64,000 bases of DNA from Pseudomonas viridiflava (GCF_900589395.1 NZ_UUIS01000027.1:69002-133001), one strand, 5' to 3'. Shown: positions 32,389-41,588, counted from the stretch's first letter. Numbers and translations: made by a program. The notes: generated by a model not told the origin, from the letters alone.

Positions 32389-32645
32389 CATGTGGGAGGG
32401 GGCTTTGCTCCGGGCGTCGATCCGACGATGAGGCCGGCAAGACCGATATGGCTGCTGCGTCTGTTCCATAGCCATCGCCGGCAAGCCGCCTCCCACAGTC
32501 TGGTGTCAGGCCCAAGATTCTGGGCGACATCAATCCTGTGGGAGGCGGCTTGCCGGCGATGAGGCCAGCAGGGCAGATCGGCATTAATTTGGAGCGACCA
32601 ACGATCGCGAAAGACCCAGTGGCATTCGCGACCGTTGGTCGCTCC
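32389..32645. repeat. Cluster of REP-type extragenic palindromes (two families)
   Basis: In the convergent gap after ung, family C units read GCCATCGCCGGCAAGCCGCC plus TCCCACAG at 32471-32498 and in reverse at 32536-32561, with a diverged third unit from 32390. A second family forms an inverted pair: GGAGCGACCAACGATCGCGA (32591-32610) with the complementary arm at 32625-32645, 20 of 21 matching. These are typical Pseudomonas REP/REPIN elements that gather between convergent genes. Nothing else is seen in this 372-base gap. Confidence 0.85.
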
Positions 32646-32678
32646 CACGGGAAGCCGGATTGTGTTCAATGGCGAGGC

Positions 32679-33710
32679 TCAGGCCGCCTTGCGCGCCCAG
32701 AGGCGGTACAGCGGTTCGGCCAGAAACAGCACGAACAGCAGGCGCATGACCTGCATGGCCGTGACCAGTGGCACGGACAATTGCAGCACTTCGGCGGTCA
32801 GGCTCATCTCGGCGATGCCGCCGGGCATCATGCCCAGGGTCAGCGAGCGCACATCCAGGTGCGTGAGGGCGCCCAGACCGAGGGCGGCCAGCGCCGCCAC
32901 CAGCATCATCAGTGAAGTGCCCAGCAGAGTGCGCGCCAGAAACGACGGTGCACGCCGAAAGAACGCCCGGTTGAAGTGACAGCCCAGCCCGCTGCCGATC
33001 AGCAACTGGCCCACCTGGCTGGCGCCGTTGGGCAGGCCCAGGTTCAGGTCATAGCTGATGCTCAGCACCGAGGTCAGCAGCAGCGGGCCGAACAGCCAGG
33101 GATTGGGTTGCCTGAGGCGTTGCCAGAGCACCGCCACGGCAGCCCCGCCCAGGCTCAGGCCGACCAGCCAGCGCCAGTCGACGCTGACGGCATGCATCAC
33201 GGCGCCGCCATCGCCCAGCAGGTACTTGAAAATCGCCGGAACGCACAGCACCACCACCAGCACCCGCAGGCTCTGGGCGGCAGCAACGTTGCTGAGCACA
33301 GCACCGTTGCGACCGCCCAGGTTGACCATCTCTTGCGAGCCGCCCGGCATGCTGGAGAAAAACGCCGTGGGGCGATCTTCACCGGTGCGCAGCATCAGCC
33401 AGACGCCGATCAGGCTGGAGAGCCCGGTGATCAGCGCGCCGAAGAAGATCAAGCCGAAATGCGCCACGACCTGTTCGATGATTTCAGCGTTGAAATGCAG
33501 GCCGATGCCCACACCGATGATCAACTGCCCGACCTTGCGCCCGCCCGGAATCGGCTGCACCTGCCAGGGCGTGAGGCAGCGCACCAGGATGATCGCCAGC
33601 AACGAGCCGATCATCCATGGCAGCGGCCAGCCCACCAGGCTGGCCAGGTAGCCGCCCAGCAGGCCGATCAGGGGGGTTGGCCACCAGGTGCGCCAGGTGC
33701 TGTCAGGCAT
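32679..33710 (-). CDS. AbrB-family integral membrane protein (duplicated MPGG domain)
   Basis: This 343-residue protein has about ten membrane helices in two homologous halves, each with an MPGG motif (FFSSMPGGSQEMVNL and LGMMPGGIAEMSLTAE), the hallmark of the AbrB/AmoA-like family (PF05145). The family was named for regulation in E. coli but looks like a transporter. The ATG at 33710 overlaps the tctA stop by 8 bases, so it is translationally coupled to the tripartite transporter and may be a fourth component or an exporter for a related compound. Confidence 0.85.
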   Translation of the reverse strand: MPDSTWRTWWPTPLIGLLGGYLASLVGWPLPWMIGSLLAIILVRCLTPWQVQPIPGGRKVGQLIIGVGIGLHFNAEIIEQVVAHFGLIFFGALITGLSSLIGVWLMLRTGEDRPTAFFSSMPGGSQEMVNLGGRNGAVLSNVAAAQSLRVLVVVLCVPAIFKYLLGDGGAVMHAVSVDWRWLVGLSLGGAAVAVLWQRLRQPNPWLFGPLLLTSVLSISYDLNLGLPNGASQVGQLLIGSGLGCHFNRAFFRRAPSFLARTLLGTSLMMLVAALAALGLGALTHLDVRSLTLGMMPGGIAEMSLTAEVLQLSVPLVTAMQVMRLLFVLFLAEPLYRLWARKAA

Positions 33711-35217
33711 CGGCCAGGGCACTGCGTTGCTTGGCACGCTTGCGCCAGATGCGGTAAATCGGGAACAGCAGCATGAACACGGTCAGTACCCAGGCACCCA
33801 GGGTGATGGGGCTGTTCCACAGAATGCCCAGGTCACCGTTGGAGATCGACAGCGCGCGGCGCAGGTTCTGCTCCATCAGACCGCCCAGGATGAAACCGAG
33901 CAGGATCGGCGACAGCGGAAAGTCCATCTTGCGCAGGATGTAGCCGAAGATGCCGATGCCGACCATCAGGAACAGGTCGAACGTGGTGGCGTGCACGGCA
34001 TAGACGCCAATCGCGGTGATGATCGCGATCACCGGCACCAGGGCCCAGTTCGGCACCGCCAGGATGCGGGTGAAGATGCGGATCATCGGGATGTTCAGGA
34101 TCACCAGCATGACGTTGGCGATGAACAGCGAGGCGATCAGGCCCCAGACCAGGTCCGGTTGCTGCTGGAACAGCAGCGGGCCGGGGGTGATGTTGTACAG
34201 CGACAGGGCGCCGATCATCACCGCCGTGGTGCCCGAACCGGGTACGCCCAGGGTCAGCATCGGCACCAGGGCGCCACAGGCGGCACCGCCAATGGCGGTT
34301 TCCGGTGCGGCGAGGCCGCGCATGTCGCCCTGGCCGAACGTGCCGGTGTTGCCGGCGATGCGTTTTTCGGTCATGTAGGCCACGGCACTGGCCAGGGTGG
34401 CGCCGGCACCCGGCAGTACGCCAAGAATGAAGCCCATCAGCCCGCAGCGCACGTTCACCGCGAACACGGCGGCGGCTTCCTTGACGTTGAACATCATGCG
34501 CCCGGTGGCCTTGACCGCTTCCTGGCCACGGTGGGTCTTTTCCAGCAGCAGCAGGATTTCACTGATCGAGAACAGGCCCAGCACCAGCACCACGAACTGG
34601 ATGCCGTCGGTGAGGTGGATGTTGTCGCCGGTAAAACGGTACACGCCGCTGTTGGCGTCGATACCGACCGCCGACAGAAACAGGCCGATCAACGCGGCAA
34701 TGAAGGTCTTCACCGGCCGGTCCCCCGCCATGCCGCCCAGGCAGACGATGGCAAAGACCATCAGCACGAAGTATTCGGCCGGTCCAAAGGCAATCGCCCA
34801 TTTGGCCAGAAGCGGGGCGAACAGCACCATGCCGCAGGTGGCGATGAACGCACCGATGAACGAACTCCAGGCCGACAGCGACAAGGCCACGCCCGCCAGG
34901 CCCTTGCGTGCCATCGGGTAGCCGTCCAGCGTGGTCATGACCGTGGAGGCTTCGCCGGGGATGTTCAGCAAGATGGAGCTGATGCGTCCACCGTATTCGC
35001 AGCCCAGGTACACCGCGGCCAGCAGGATCAGCGCCGATTCCGGCGGCAGGCCCAGAGCAAAAGCGATCGGGATCAGCAGGGCTACGCCGTTGATCGGTCC
35101 CAGGCCCGGCAGCAGGCCGACGATGGTGCCGATCAGGGTGCCCGACAGCGCGGTGATCAGGTTGTAAGGGGTCAGGGCGACACCAAAGCCATGACCCAGG
35201 TAGCTGAAAGTATCCAC
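33703..35217 (-). CDS. tctA: Tripartite tricarboxylate transporter large permease TctA
   Basis: This 504-residue, about 12-helix permease belongs to the TctA family. Signature stretches are GTLIGTIVGLLPGLGPINGV (residues 26-45), YGGRISSILLNIPGEAS (about 75-91) and the matching half-repeat MGFILGVLPGAGATLASAVA. It imports citrate-like di- or tricarboxylates with TctB, using the cation gradient, after capture by periplasmic TctC. It follows tctB by one base, in the order tctC-tctB-tctA. Confidence 0.95.
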   Translation of the reverse strand: MDTFSYLGHGFGVALTPYNLITALSGTLIGTIVGLLPGLGPINGVALLIPIAFALGLPPESALILLAAVYLGCEYGGRISSILLNIPGEASTVMTTLDGYPMARKGLAGVALSLSAWSSFIGAFIATCGMVLFAPLLAKWAIAFGPAEYFVLMVFAIVCLGGMAGDRPVKTFIAALIGLFLSAVGIDANSGVYRFTGDNIHLTDGIQFVVLVLGLFSISEILLLLEKTHRGQEAVKATGRMMFNVKEAAAVFAVNVRCGLMGFILGVLPGAGATLASAVAYMTEKRIAGNTGTFGQGDMRGLAAPETAIGGAACGALVPMLTLGVPGSGTTAVMIGALSLYNITPGPLLFQQQPDLVWGLIASLFIANVMLVILNIPMIRIFTRILAVPNWALVPVIAIITAIGVYAVHATTFDLFLMVGIGIFGYILRKMDFPLSPILLGFILGGLMEQNLRRALSISNGDLGILWNSPITLGAWVLTVFMLLFPIYRIWRKRAKQRSALADA

Positions 35218-35218
35218 A

Positions 35219-35677
35219 TTAATTCTCCAGAACGCTGAGCAGGCCCAAAGGCAGGGGAACGTCCATGGCCTTATCGAACAACAGGTAAAGGCCGACGCTC
35301 ATCAGGGTCACCACCACGATACTGGCCACCCAGCGACCGCCGTACAGGCGCGCCATGGGGATGCCGATCAGGATGCTGCTGAGGATGAAGCCCAGCGGTT
35401 CGAACAGGCCGGCAAACACCAGCAGCAAAACGACGCAAAGACCGATCTTGACCAGGGTCTCGCGGTCCAGGGGCGGATCTTCTTCAGTGTGCACCACCGG
35501 TGTCGGACGAAAGGCCATGTACAGCAGGGCCACGCCCATCAACCCCAGCATCAGCAGGGGGAAGGCGCGGGGGCCGACCGGCTCATAGGAAAACGGGGCC
35601 TGGTAAGGCCAGGCCATGACGGCCAGGGCGACGCACGCCAATAGCAGCACCACCGCGAAAATACGTTGCAGAACCAT
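35219..35677 (-). CDS. tctB: Tripartite tricarboxylate transporter small permease TctB
   Basis: This 152-residue protein has four membrane helices and the family segment YEPVGPRAFPLLMLGLMGVA. The start at 35677 (MVLQRIFAVVLLL) is fixed by AGGAGA at good spacing. It is the poorly conserved small subunit that pairs with TctA. It stands between tctC (55 bases upstream) and tctA (1 base downstream). Confidence 0.93.
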   Translation of the reverse strand: MVLQRIFAVVLLLACVALAVMAWPYQAPFSYEPVGPRAFPLLMLGLMGVALLYMAFRPTPVVHTEEDPPLDRETLVKIGLCVVLLLVFAGLFEPLGFILSSILIGIPMARLYGGRWVASIVVVTLMSVGLYLLFDKAMDVPLPLGLLSVLEN

Positions 35678-35732
35678 GAGGGATCTCCTGAGCCACACCT
35701 GCCGGGCAGGTGCGGCTGTCAATGGCAGGTGA

Positions 35733-36713
35733 TTACTGGATCAGGCCGAATTCCTTGGCCAGCACTTTGTAATCGGCAACCTGTTTCTTGACGTAGGTGT
35801 CCAGTTCCGCGCCGGTCATGGCGAACGGGAACAACTCACGCTGGTCACGCAGCTTGGCGAAGTCTTCCGAGGCCAGCACCTTGTCGAACGAAGCTTTCCA
35901 CCAGTTGTAGTCTTCGTCGCTGACCTTTGGCCCCAGGTAGAAGCCGCGCACCACCGGCCAGACGATGTCGTAGCCTTGTTCCTTGGCGGTCGGGATGTCT
36001 TTCATTTCCGGCTCGTCAATGCGCTTGTCGGCGAATACGGCCAGCAAGCGCATGTCGCCGCTGAGGATGTGCGGCATGGAGTCGGAAATGTCGGTACTGC
36101 CGACCTGAATGTGTCCGCCCAGCAGCGCGGTCGCAATTTCGCCGCCGCCCTCGAGGGCGACATAACGCAGGTCGCGCGGGTTGATGCCGGCGGCCTTGGC
36201 GATCAGCGCGGTCTGCATCCAGTCCTGGCTGCCCACGGTGCCGCCGGAACCGATCACCACCTTGCTCGGGTCGGCCTTGAGGGCCTTGACCAGGTCGTCG
36301 AGGTTCTTGTACGGCGAGTCGCTTTTCACTGCGATGGCGCCATAGCTGGTGCCGACCGCCGCCAGCCAGCGCACGGCATTTTCATCGAAGCGCCCGAATT
36401 TGCCCTGCGCCAGGTTGAGCAACGAACCGCTGGACCAGGCCACCAGGGTGCCGGCATCGGCCGGCCGCTGGGCCACCACCGCGTTGTAGGCCACCGCGCC
36501 CACGCCACCAGGCATGTAAGTCACACGCATCGGCGAGGTCAGGATCTTTTCGTTGATCAGCGCGCTCTGCACCAGCTTGCAGGTCAGGTCGAAACCACCG
36601 CCGGGCGAGGCCGGGGCGATGCATTCGGGGCGCTTGGGCTCGGCGGCGAACAGTTGGCTGGCAACCAGCAGGCTGCCGGCGGTGAGGGCCAGATGACGAA
36701 GGGACAGGTTCAT
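35733..36713 (-). CDS. tctC: Tripartite tricarboxylate transporter substrate-binding protein TctC
   Basis: This 326-residue periplasmic binding protein of the Bug family begins with a signal peptide cut after SQLFAAE or just before (residues 1-23). It has the substrate-loop signature ECIAPASPGGGFDLTCKLV near the N-terminus and the second loop VVIGSGGTVGSQDWMQ (about 150-165). These loops bind carboxylates through water-bridged hydrogen bonds. It is the first gene of the operon and is divergent from tctD, which lies 454 bases away; the shared region carries a TctD-like repeat. Confidence 0.94.
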   Translation of the reverse strand: MNLSLRHLALTAGSLLVASQLFAAEPKRPECIAPASPGGGFDLTCKLVQSALINEKILTSPMRVTYMPGGVGAVAYNAVVAQRPADAGTLVAWSSGSLLNLAQGKFGRFDENAVRWLAAVGTSYGAIAVKSDSPYKNLDDLVKALKADPSKVVIGSGGTVGSQDWMQTALIAKAAGINPRDLRYVALEGGGEIATALLGGHIQVGSTDISDSMPHILSGDMRLLAVFADKRIDEPEMKDIPTAKEQGYDIVWPVVRGFYLGPKVSDEDYNWWKASFDKVLASEDFAKLRDQRELFPFAMTGAELDTYVKKQVADYKVLAKEFGLIQ

Positions 36714-37024
36714 GGTCGGTCTCCTGAAGCGTTTTTTGTTTTTGGATGGGGAAACAGCAGGTAGCGGCCTGCAGCACAGGCAGCGAGGCTCATCAACGCA
36801 GCGGGCTGCATCGAAGTATTGAAAACGGGGAAGTAGGGGGCGATCGCTGCGCGCTGGCAGTCGAGCAATGGACGAGACGTCCGGCCGCGATGGGCTTGGT
36901 CATGGGGCAACTCCGTGTACTTATTGTTGTTATTGTTTCAGGCGCTCCCTGGCGACCTGACTGACCTCGTTGCCGAACCTCTGGTGGGCTCGACATCCGG
37001 GCGTTTTGCGGATGCTAAATGACC

Positions 37025-37055
37025 AACCTTTCACAAACCTTTCAGCAACCTTTGC
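37025..37055. promoter_or_regulatory. Three 11-bp-phased direct repeats, probable TctD binding site
   Basis: AACCTTTCA (37025-37033), AACCTTTCA (37036-37044) and AACCTTTGC (37047-37055) repeat exactly every 11 bases. Tandem half-sites at one helical turn are the standard target of OmpR/PhoB-type response regulators. The site lies 113 bases before tctD and about 310 bases before tctC, in the divergent region. Remaining sequence at 36714-37024 shows no convincing gene. Confidence 0.7.
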
Positions 37056-37167
37056 GGCAAGCGTTCAATGGCTTCGATTTGTTTCGGCTCTTCACAGGCC
37101 CGGGCACGCCTGTAAACTCCGTGTCCACAAGCCATCATGGCAAGCCCCCTTCATTCTGGAGACGTTG

Positions 37168-37839
37168 ATGCGTGTTCTTCTTGTCGAAGACCATTTGCAA
37201 CTGGCCGAAAGTGTCGCCCAGGCGCTCAAGGGCGCCGGTCTGACCGTCGATGTGCTGCACGACGGCGTCGCGGCGGATCTGGCCTTGAGCAGTGAGGAGT
37301 ACGCCATGGCCATCCTTGATGTCGGCTTGCCGCGCATGGATGGTTTCGAAGTGCTGGGCCGGCTGCGCGCGCGGGGCAAGAACCTGCCGGTGCTGATGCT
37401 GACCGCGCGCAGTGACGTCAAGGATCGGGTCCTGGGGCTCAACCTGGGCGCCGACGATTACCTGGCCAAGCCGTTCGAGCTGTCGGAGCTTGAAGCGCGG
37501 GTCAAGGCCCTGCTGCGTCGCAGCGTGCTGGGCGGCGAGCGCCAGCAGCACTGTGGCGCGCTGGTGTACGACCTCGATACCCGGCGCTTCAGCCTGGCCG
37601 GCGAGCTGCTCAACCTGACCTCGCGCGAGCAGGCGGTGCTCGAGGTGCTGATTGCACGGCCTGGCCGGGTCATGAGCAAGGAGCAACTGGCCTCGCAGGT
37701 ATTCGGCCTGGACGAGGAGGCCAGTCCTGATGCCATCGAGATCTACATCCATCGCCTGCGCAAGAAGCTCGACGGGCAGTCGGTGGCCATCGTCACCTTC
37801 CGCGGCCTGGGTTATCTGCTGGAAAGCCGCGATGCGTAA
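37168..37839 (+). CDS. tctD: Response regulator TctD (OmpR family)
   Basis: This 223-residue regulator has a receiver domain (residues 1-115; phospho-acceptor Asp51 in AILDVGLPRMDG, Lys102 in YLAKPF) and a winged-helix OmpR-type domain (about 125-220, DAIEIYIHRLRKKLDG). It would be phosphorylated by TctE when the carboxylate is present and switch on tctCBA. The ATG at 37168 follows GGAG; upstream in-frame codons are not used. It overlaps tctE by 8 bases. Confidence 0.94.
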   Translation: MRVLLVEDHLQLAESVAQALKGAGLTVDVLHDGVAADLALSSEEYAMAILDVGLPRMDGFEVLGRLRARGKNLPVLMLTARSDVKDRVLGLNLGADDYLAKPFELSELEARVKALLRRSVLGGERQQHCGALVYDLDTRRFSLAGELLNLTSREQAVLEVLIARPGRVMSKEQLASQVFGLDEEASPDAIEIYIHRLRKKLDGQSVAIVTFRGLGYLLESRDA

Positions 37840-39208
37840 CAACAGCCTGCGCTGGCGGCTGCTGTGGAACCTGGCCCTGTTATTGATCGTGCTGATGCTG
37901 GCCAGCGTGATGAGCGCCTACTGGAACGGCCGCGAGGTGGCCGACACCGCCTATGACCGTACCCTGCTGGCCTCGGCCCGCACCATCGCCGCCGGCCTGA
38001 CCCAGCGCGATGGTACCTTGAGTGCCGAAATTCCCTACGTGGCGCTCGATACCTTTGCCTACGACAGCGAAGGCCGGATCTACTACCAGGTCAATGACAT
38101 CAACAAGAAGCTGATTTCCGGTTTCGAGAACCTGCCATCACCGCCAGCGGGCACCTTGCGCACCGATGATTACCCGGCGCTGGCCAGCTTCTACAACGGT
38201 GTGTACCTGGGCCAGGACGTGCGGGTGGTCAGCCTGCTCAAGCCGGTCAGCGAGCCGGGCATGAATGGCATCGCCGAGATTCGCGTGGCCGAGACCCAGG
38301 AAGCCCGGGTCGGCATGGCCCGCAGCCTGATGGCCGATACTTTGTTGCGCCTGGGGATGCTTGGCGGTGGTGCGCTGCTGCTGGTGTGGTTCACGGTCAG
38401 TGCAGCGCTGCGCCCGCTGGAGCGCTTGCGCAGCGCTGTTGAAGAGCGCCAGCCCGACGACCTGCGGCCCTTGCCGATGGTCGAGGTGCAGCACGAATTG
38501 CGCCCGCTGGTCGGGGCACTGAACCACTTTACCGAGCGCTTGCGTCATCAGTTCGAGCGGCAGGGGCAGTTCATCGCCGATGCCGCCCATGAACTGCGCA
38601 CGCCCCTGGCCGCGCTCAAGGCGCGGGTCGAGCTGGGGCTGCGTGAGCAGGACCCGGCGCAGTGGCGCAGCACCCTTGAGCTGGCTGCGCAAAGCACCGA
38701 CCGGCTCACGCACCTGGCCAACCAGCTGTTATCGCTGGCGCGCATCGAGAACGGCGCCCAGGCCATTGCCGAGGGCGGCGCCCAGCAACTGGACCTTAGC
38801 CAACTGGCGCGTGAGTTGGGCCTGGCCATGGCGCCGCTGGCCCATGCTCGCGGCGTCTCTCTGGCCCTGGAGGCCGATGAGCCGGTGTGGATGCGCGGCG
38901 AACCGACGTTGCTCAACGAACTGCTCAGCAATCTGGTCGACAACGCCCTGGCGCACACACCCTCCGGTGGCAACGTGGTGCTGCGCGTTTATGCGCCCGG
39001 CATTCTGGAGGTTGAAGATGATGGCTCGGGGATTCCCGAGGCCGAGCGCGAGCGGGTCTTCGAGCGTTTCTACCGGCGCAGCCAGCAAGGCCCGGGCACC
39101 GGCCTGGGACTGGCGATCGTCGGCGAAATCTGCCGCGCCCACCTGGCCAGGATTTCCCTGCACGACGGCGCCGAGCGCGGGCTCAAGGTGCGGGTGAGTT
39201 TCAGCTAG
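37832..39208 (+). CDS. tctE: Sensor histidine kinase TctE
   Basis: This 458-residue kinase has an N-terminal membrane helix (about 10-30, LLWNLALLLIVLMLASVMSA), a periplasmic sensor domain (about 35-165, with the YVALDTFAYDSEGRIYYQVN region of the 2CSK_N family), a second helix near 175-195, a HAMP-like linker, an H box with the phosphorylated His in AAHELRTPLA (about residue 251) and ATPase boxes (NLVDNALAHT, DDGSGIP, GTGLGLAI). It senses tricarboxylates outside the cell and signals to TctD. A REPIN hairpin follows its stop. Confidence 0.94.
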   Translation: MRNNSLRWRLLWNLALLLIVLMLASVMSAYWNGREVADTAYDRTLLASARTIAAGLTQRDGTLSAEIPYVALDTFAYDSEGRIYYQVNDINKKLISGFENLPSPPAGTLRTDDYPALASFYNGVYLGQDVRVVSLLKPVSEPGMNGIAEIRVAETQEARVGMARSLMADTLLRLGMLGGGALLLVWFTVSAALRPLERLRSAVEERQPDDLRPLPMVEVQHELRPLVGALNHFTERLRHQFERQGQFIADAAHELRTPLAALKARVELGLREQDPAQWRSTLELAAQSTDRLTHLANQLLSLARIENGAQAIAEGGAQQLDLSQLARELGLAMAPLAHARGVSLALEADEPVWMRGEPTLLNELLSNLVDNALAHTPSGGNVVLRVYAPGILEVEDDGSGIPEAERERVFERFYRRSQQGPGTGLGLAIVGEICRAHLARISLHDGAERGLKVRVSFS

Positions 39209-39230
39209 CGCTATTCCTGTCGGCTATGCC

Positions 39231-39343
39231 CTGTAAGAGCGCGCTCTGCCCGCGACCGGCTGCGTAGCAGTCGTAAATTTTCAGCGTCTATACAATTTTG
39301 CGAGCGCTGCGCACTCGGTCGCGGGCAGAGCGCGCTCCTACAG
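39231..39343. repeat. REPIN-like 113-bp hairpin (family A)
   Basis: The two 28-base ends (39231-39258 and 39316-39343) are complementary at 27 of 28 positions, with the core GCGCGCTCTGCCCGCGACCG. The inner part shares ACAATTTTGCGAGCGCTGCG with the copy at 54503-54650, where it lies in opposite orientation. It sits between the convergent tctE and HDOD genes and probably also stops transcription from both sides. Confidence 0.88.
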
Positions 39344-39363
39344 GCCTTGTGACAGTGCTGTGC

Positions 39364-40185
39364 TCAATAGAGCATCCTGCTGGCCTCGTCCATCTCGACG
39401 CTCAACTGCCCGCCGGCCGGGTCTAGCCCGAGTCGATGAAACGCCGGCAGGTCGGGCAGGTCGACCTGCCCGAACGGGTGATTGCTGCCTTTGTTCACGT
39501 GCACGCTCGCCACCTGCACCAGATCGACATAGTCGGCCTTGGCCGACACGCGCTTGAGGTCCTGGAACTGGCCGGGCAGGGTGGCCAGCGGCTCGGGGAA
39601 GTCCCACGAACGCAGCAGGCGCTCACCGATGGTCGGGTGAATGCTGTCGATGACATGATTGAGGCTGATCGGGTCGGCCAGCAACTCGAAGTGATCTTCA
39701 GCGTAGGTCAGGATCGGCAGGACGCCGATCAGGTGCACCAGGCCTGCCAGAGTGGCCTGATCGGGCTTGAGTCGGGTGTAGCGCTGGCACAATGCGTGGC
39801 CGATACCGGCAACCTGCAGGCTTTGCTGCCAGATTTCGCGCATCTTGTGCTCGATTACCGGCGACTTGGCATGAAACATCTGTTCGACCACCAGGCCGAT
39901 CGCCAGGTTGCTGGTGTAGTTGACGCCCAGGCGCAGGATGGCGGTGTTCACGTCGCTGACTTCGACACTGCCACGCAGCATCGGGCTGTTGGCGACCTTG
40001 ATCAGGCGCGCCGACAAGGCTGTATCGCTGCCGATCACCCGGCTCAACGCGGCAACGCTGATCTCGGTGTTTTCGGCAGCCTGGCGAATTTTCAGGGCAA
40101 CTTCGGGCAAGGTCGGCAGGAACAAGGCATCGCGATCGATGGCCTTGATCAGATCTTTCTGTACCTCATCAGCCATCTTGCTCAT
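39364..40185 (-). CDS. HDOD domain signal-transduction protein
   Basis: This 273-residue protein is a single HDOD domain (about residues 15-215; FLPTLPEVALKIRQAAENTE, ALSARLIKVANSPML, VNTAILRLGVNYTSNLAI). HDOD domains are HD-related but usually lack phosphohydrolase residues and act as scaffolds in motility, stress or c-di-GMP circuits. The last 55 residues form a separate less conserved tail. It is single, convergent with tctE across a REPIN. Its exact role is unknown. Confidence 0.88.
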   Translation of the reverse strand: MSKMADEVQKDLIKAIDRDALFLPTLPEVALKIRQAAENTEISVAALSRVIGSDTALSARLIKVANSPMLRGSVEVSDVNTAILRLGVNYTSNLAIGLVVEQMFHAKSPVIEHKMREIWQQSLQVAGIGHALCQRYTRLKPDQATLAGLVHLIGVLPILTYAEDHFELLADPISLNHVIDSIHPTIGERLLRSWDFPEPLATLPGQFQDLKRVSAKADYVDLVQVASVHVNKGSNHPFGQVDLPDLPAFHRLGLDPAGGQLSVEMDEASRMLY

Positions 40186-40247
40186 GCTAAGTCTCGTAGC
40201 TGTGGGTTTCTTGTATAGCCGACAGGCGCGTTGCCTGTCGGTTCGAT

Positions 40248-41189
40248 TCAGCGTTGTATTTCCAGCTTGCTGTCCAGTGCGTAGGGCAGGTCCTGAAGGT
40301 GCAGGGCAGGGCCTTCGGCGCTGCCCAGGTGAATTTCGCCGGCCTCGGCCGCATCGGCTTGCAGCACCGCCAGCAGCTCGCTGCCATGGGGCGTGCGCGC
40401 CGCCAGTACCACATTGCCCACGGCACTCTTGTTCGTGGGTGAAAACAGCGGTGTGTTGGGCTCGGGTGCCTCGGCGCTGTCCAGGCTCAGGCGGTACAGG
40501 TGGCGTTTGAGCTTGCCCAGGTACTGCATGCGCGCCACGATCTCCTGGCCGGTGTAGCAGCCTTTCTTGAAGCTCACGCCACCGACGGCCTGCAGGTTGA
40601 TCATTTGCGGAATGAACTCTTCGCGGGTCGCCAGCATGACCTGGCCGATTCCTGCACGGATCTGGCCCAGCAGCCAGTCGTTGAGCGAGCCTTCGGGCAG
40701 CAGGGCGGCCAGGCGGGCCTTGATGCCGTCAGCCTCGCCAGCAGGCACCCAGAGTTCGGCGCGGTCCGGGCTGACCCGGGTGGCAATCAACTGTTCGTTG
40801 CGCACCAGGCTGTCAGTCTCGCCGGGCAGCTCCAGGCCCAGCCCGGCCAGGGCGGCGTCACCGCCCTGCAGGCCGAAACGCATCCAGGCGGCACTTTCGT
40901 CGGTGAGTCTGGATTTGGAGAACACCGCGTACTTGCGCAGGTCGAGCAATTGCGGCTCGATCAGTTCGCGGGCCATGGCCAGCAGGCAGCCATCGGTCTC
41001 GATCAGGATACGGAAGCTGGACTGCATGCGGCCTTTTTGCGTGCAGCGTGCACCCAGGCCCGAGCGCGTCTCACTCAGGTAGTTGATATTGCAGGTCAAT
41101 TGCCCCTGGAGAAATTTGCCGGCATCCACGCCGCGAACGGCAAGAACGCCTTCGTGAGACAACGAGCAGAAGAAAGCTGGATCGGCCAT
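40248..41189 (-). CDS. ygfZ: Folate-binding YgfZ-family iron-sulphur maintenance protein
   Basis: This 313-residue protein has the diagnostic KGCYTGQEIVARMQYLGKLK motif (around residues 210-230), whose Cys is needed in E. coli YgfZ. The family is related to T-protein, binds folate and helps make or repair certain Fe-S enzymes such as MiaB. I start it at ATG 41189 (MADPAFFCSLSHEGVLAVRG); an ATG two codons upstream (41195) is possible and no clear ribosome binding site decides. It is divergent from sdhE. Confidence 0.9.
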   Translation of the reverse strand: MADPAFFCSLSHEGVLAVRGVDAGKFLQGQLTCNINYLSETRSGLGARCTQKGRMQSSFRILIETDGCLLAMARELIEPQLLDLRKYAVFSKSRLTDESAAWMRFGLQGGDAALAGLGLELPGETDSLVRNEQLIATRVSPDRAELWVPAGEADGIKARLAALLPEGSLNDWLLGQIRAGIGQVMLATREEFIPQMINLQAVGGVSFKKGCYTGQEIVARMQYLGKLKRHLYRLSLDSAEAPEPNTPLFSPTNKSAVGNVVLAARTPHGSELLAVLQADAAEAGEIHLGSAEGPALHLQDLPYALDSKLEIQR

Positions 41190-41333
41190 GGTCATCGCAA
41201 AGTCTGGAGAAGAATGACGCACATCATAGTGGCGCCACCTCAATAAAGGTATACGCAAACCGTCCTGTGTCTTGCGCGATTCGCGCCCGCGCTGCAGGGC
41301 TGTATACTCTGCGGCTACTTTGAGGAGCGATCC

Positions 41334-41588
41334 ATGGTCGAAGATGTAGAACTCAACCGTCTTTTCTGGCACAGCCGTCGCGGCATGCTTGAGCTGGACG
41401 TGCTGCTGGTGCCGTTTGTGCGGGAGGTGTATGCCACCCTCAACGAGGTCGACCGGGCGCTGTATCGCCGCCTGCTCGAATGCGAAGACCAGGACATGTT
41501 CGGCTGGTTCATGCAGCGCGGCGAGTCCGAAGACCCTGAACTGCAGCGCATGGTTCGCATGATCCTGGACCGTGTCCAGCCCAAGTGA
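41334..41588 (+). CDS. sdhE: FAD assembly factor SdhE
   Basis: This 84-residue protein is SdhE (YgfY/CptB family), which promotes covalent attachment of FAD to succinate dehydrogenase. It carries the RGxxE flavinylation motif as [12 protein letters not shown] (residues 14-25) and the usual C-terminal [20 protein letters not shown] precedes the ATG and a TATACT -10-like element lies about 25 bases further upstream. It overlaps ygfX by 17 bases, the same pairing as in E. coli. Confidence 0.95.
   Translation: MVEDVELNRLFWHSRRGMLELDVLLVPFVREVYATLNEVDRALYRRLLECEDQDMFGWFMQRGESEDPELQRMVRMILDRVQPK

Noticed and set aside
36710..36910. 66-codon minus-strand frame between tctC and tctD
   Set aside because: Covers the expected promoter region, no good ribosome binding site, no family.
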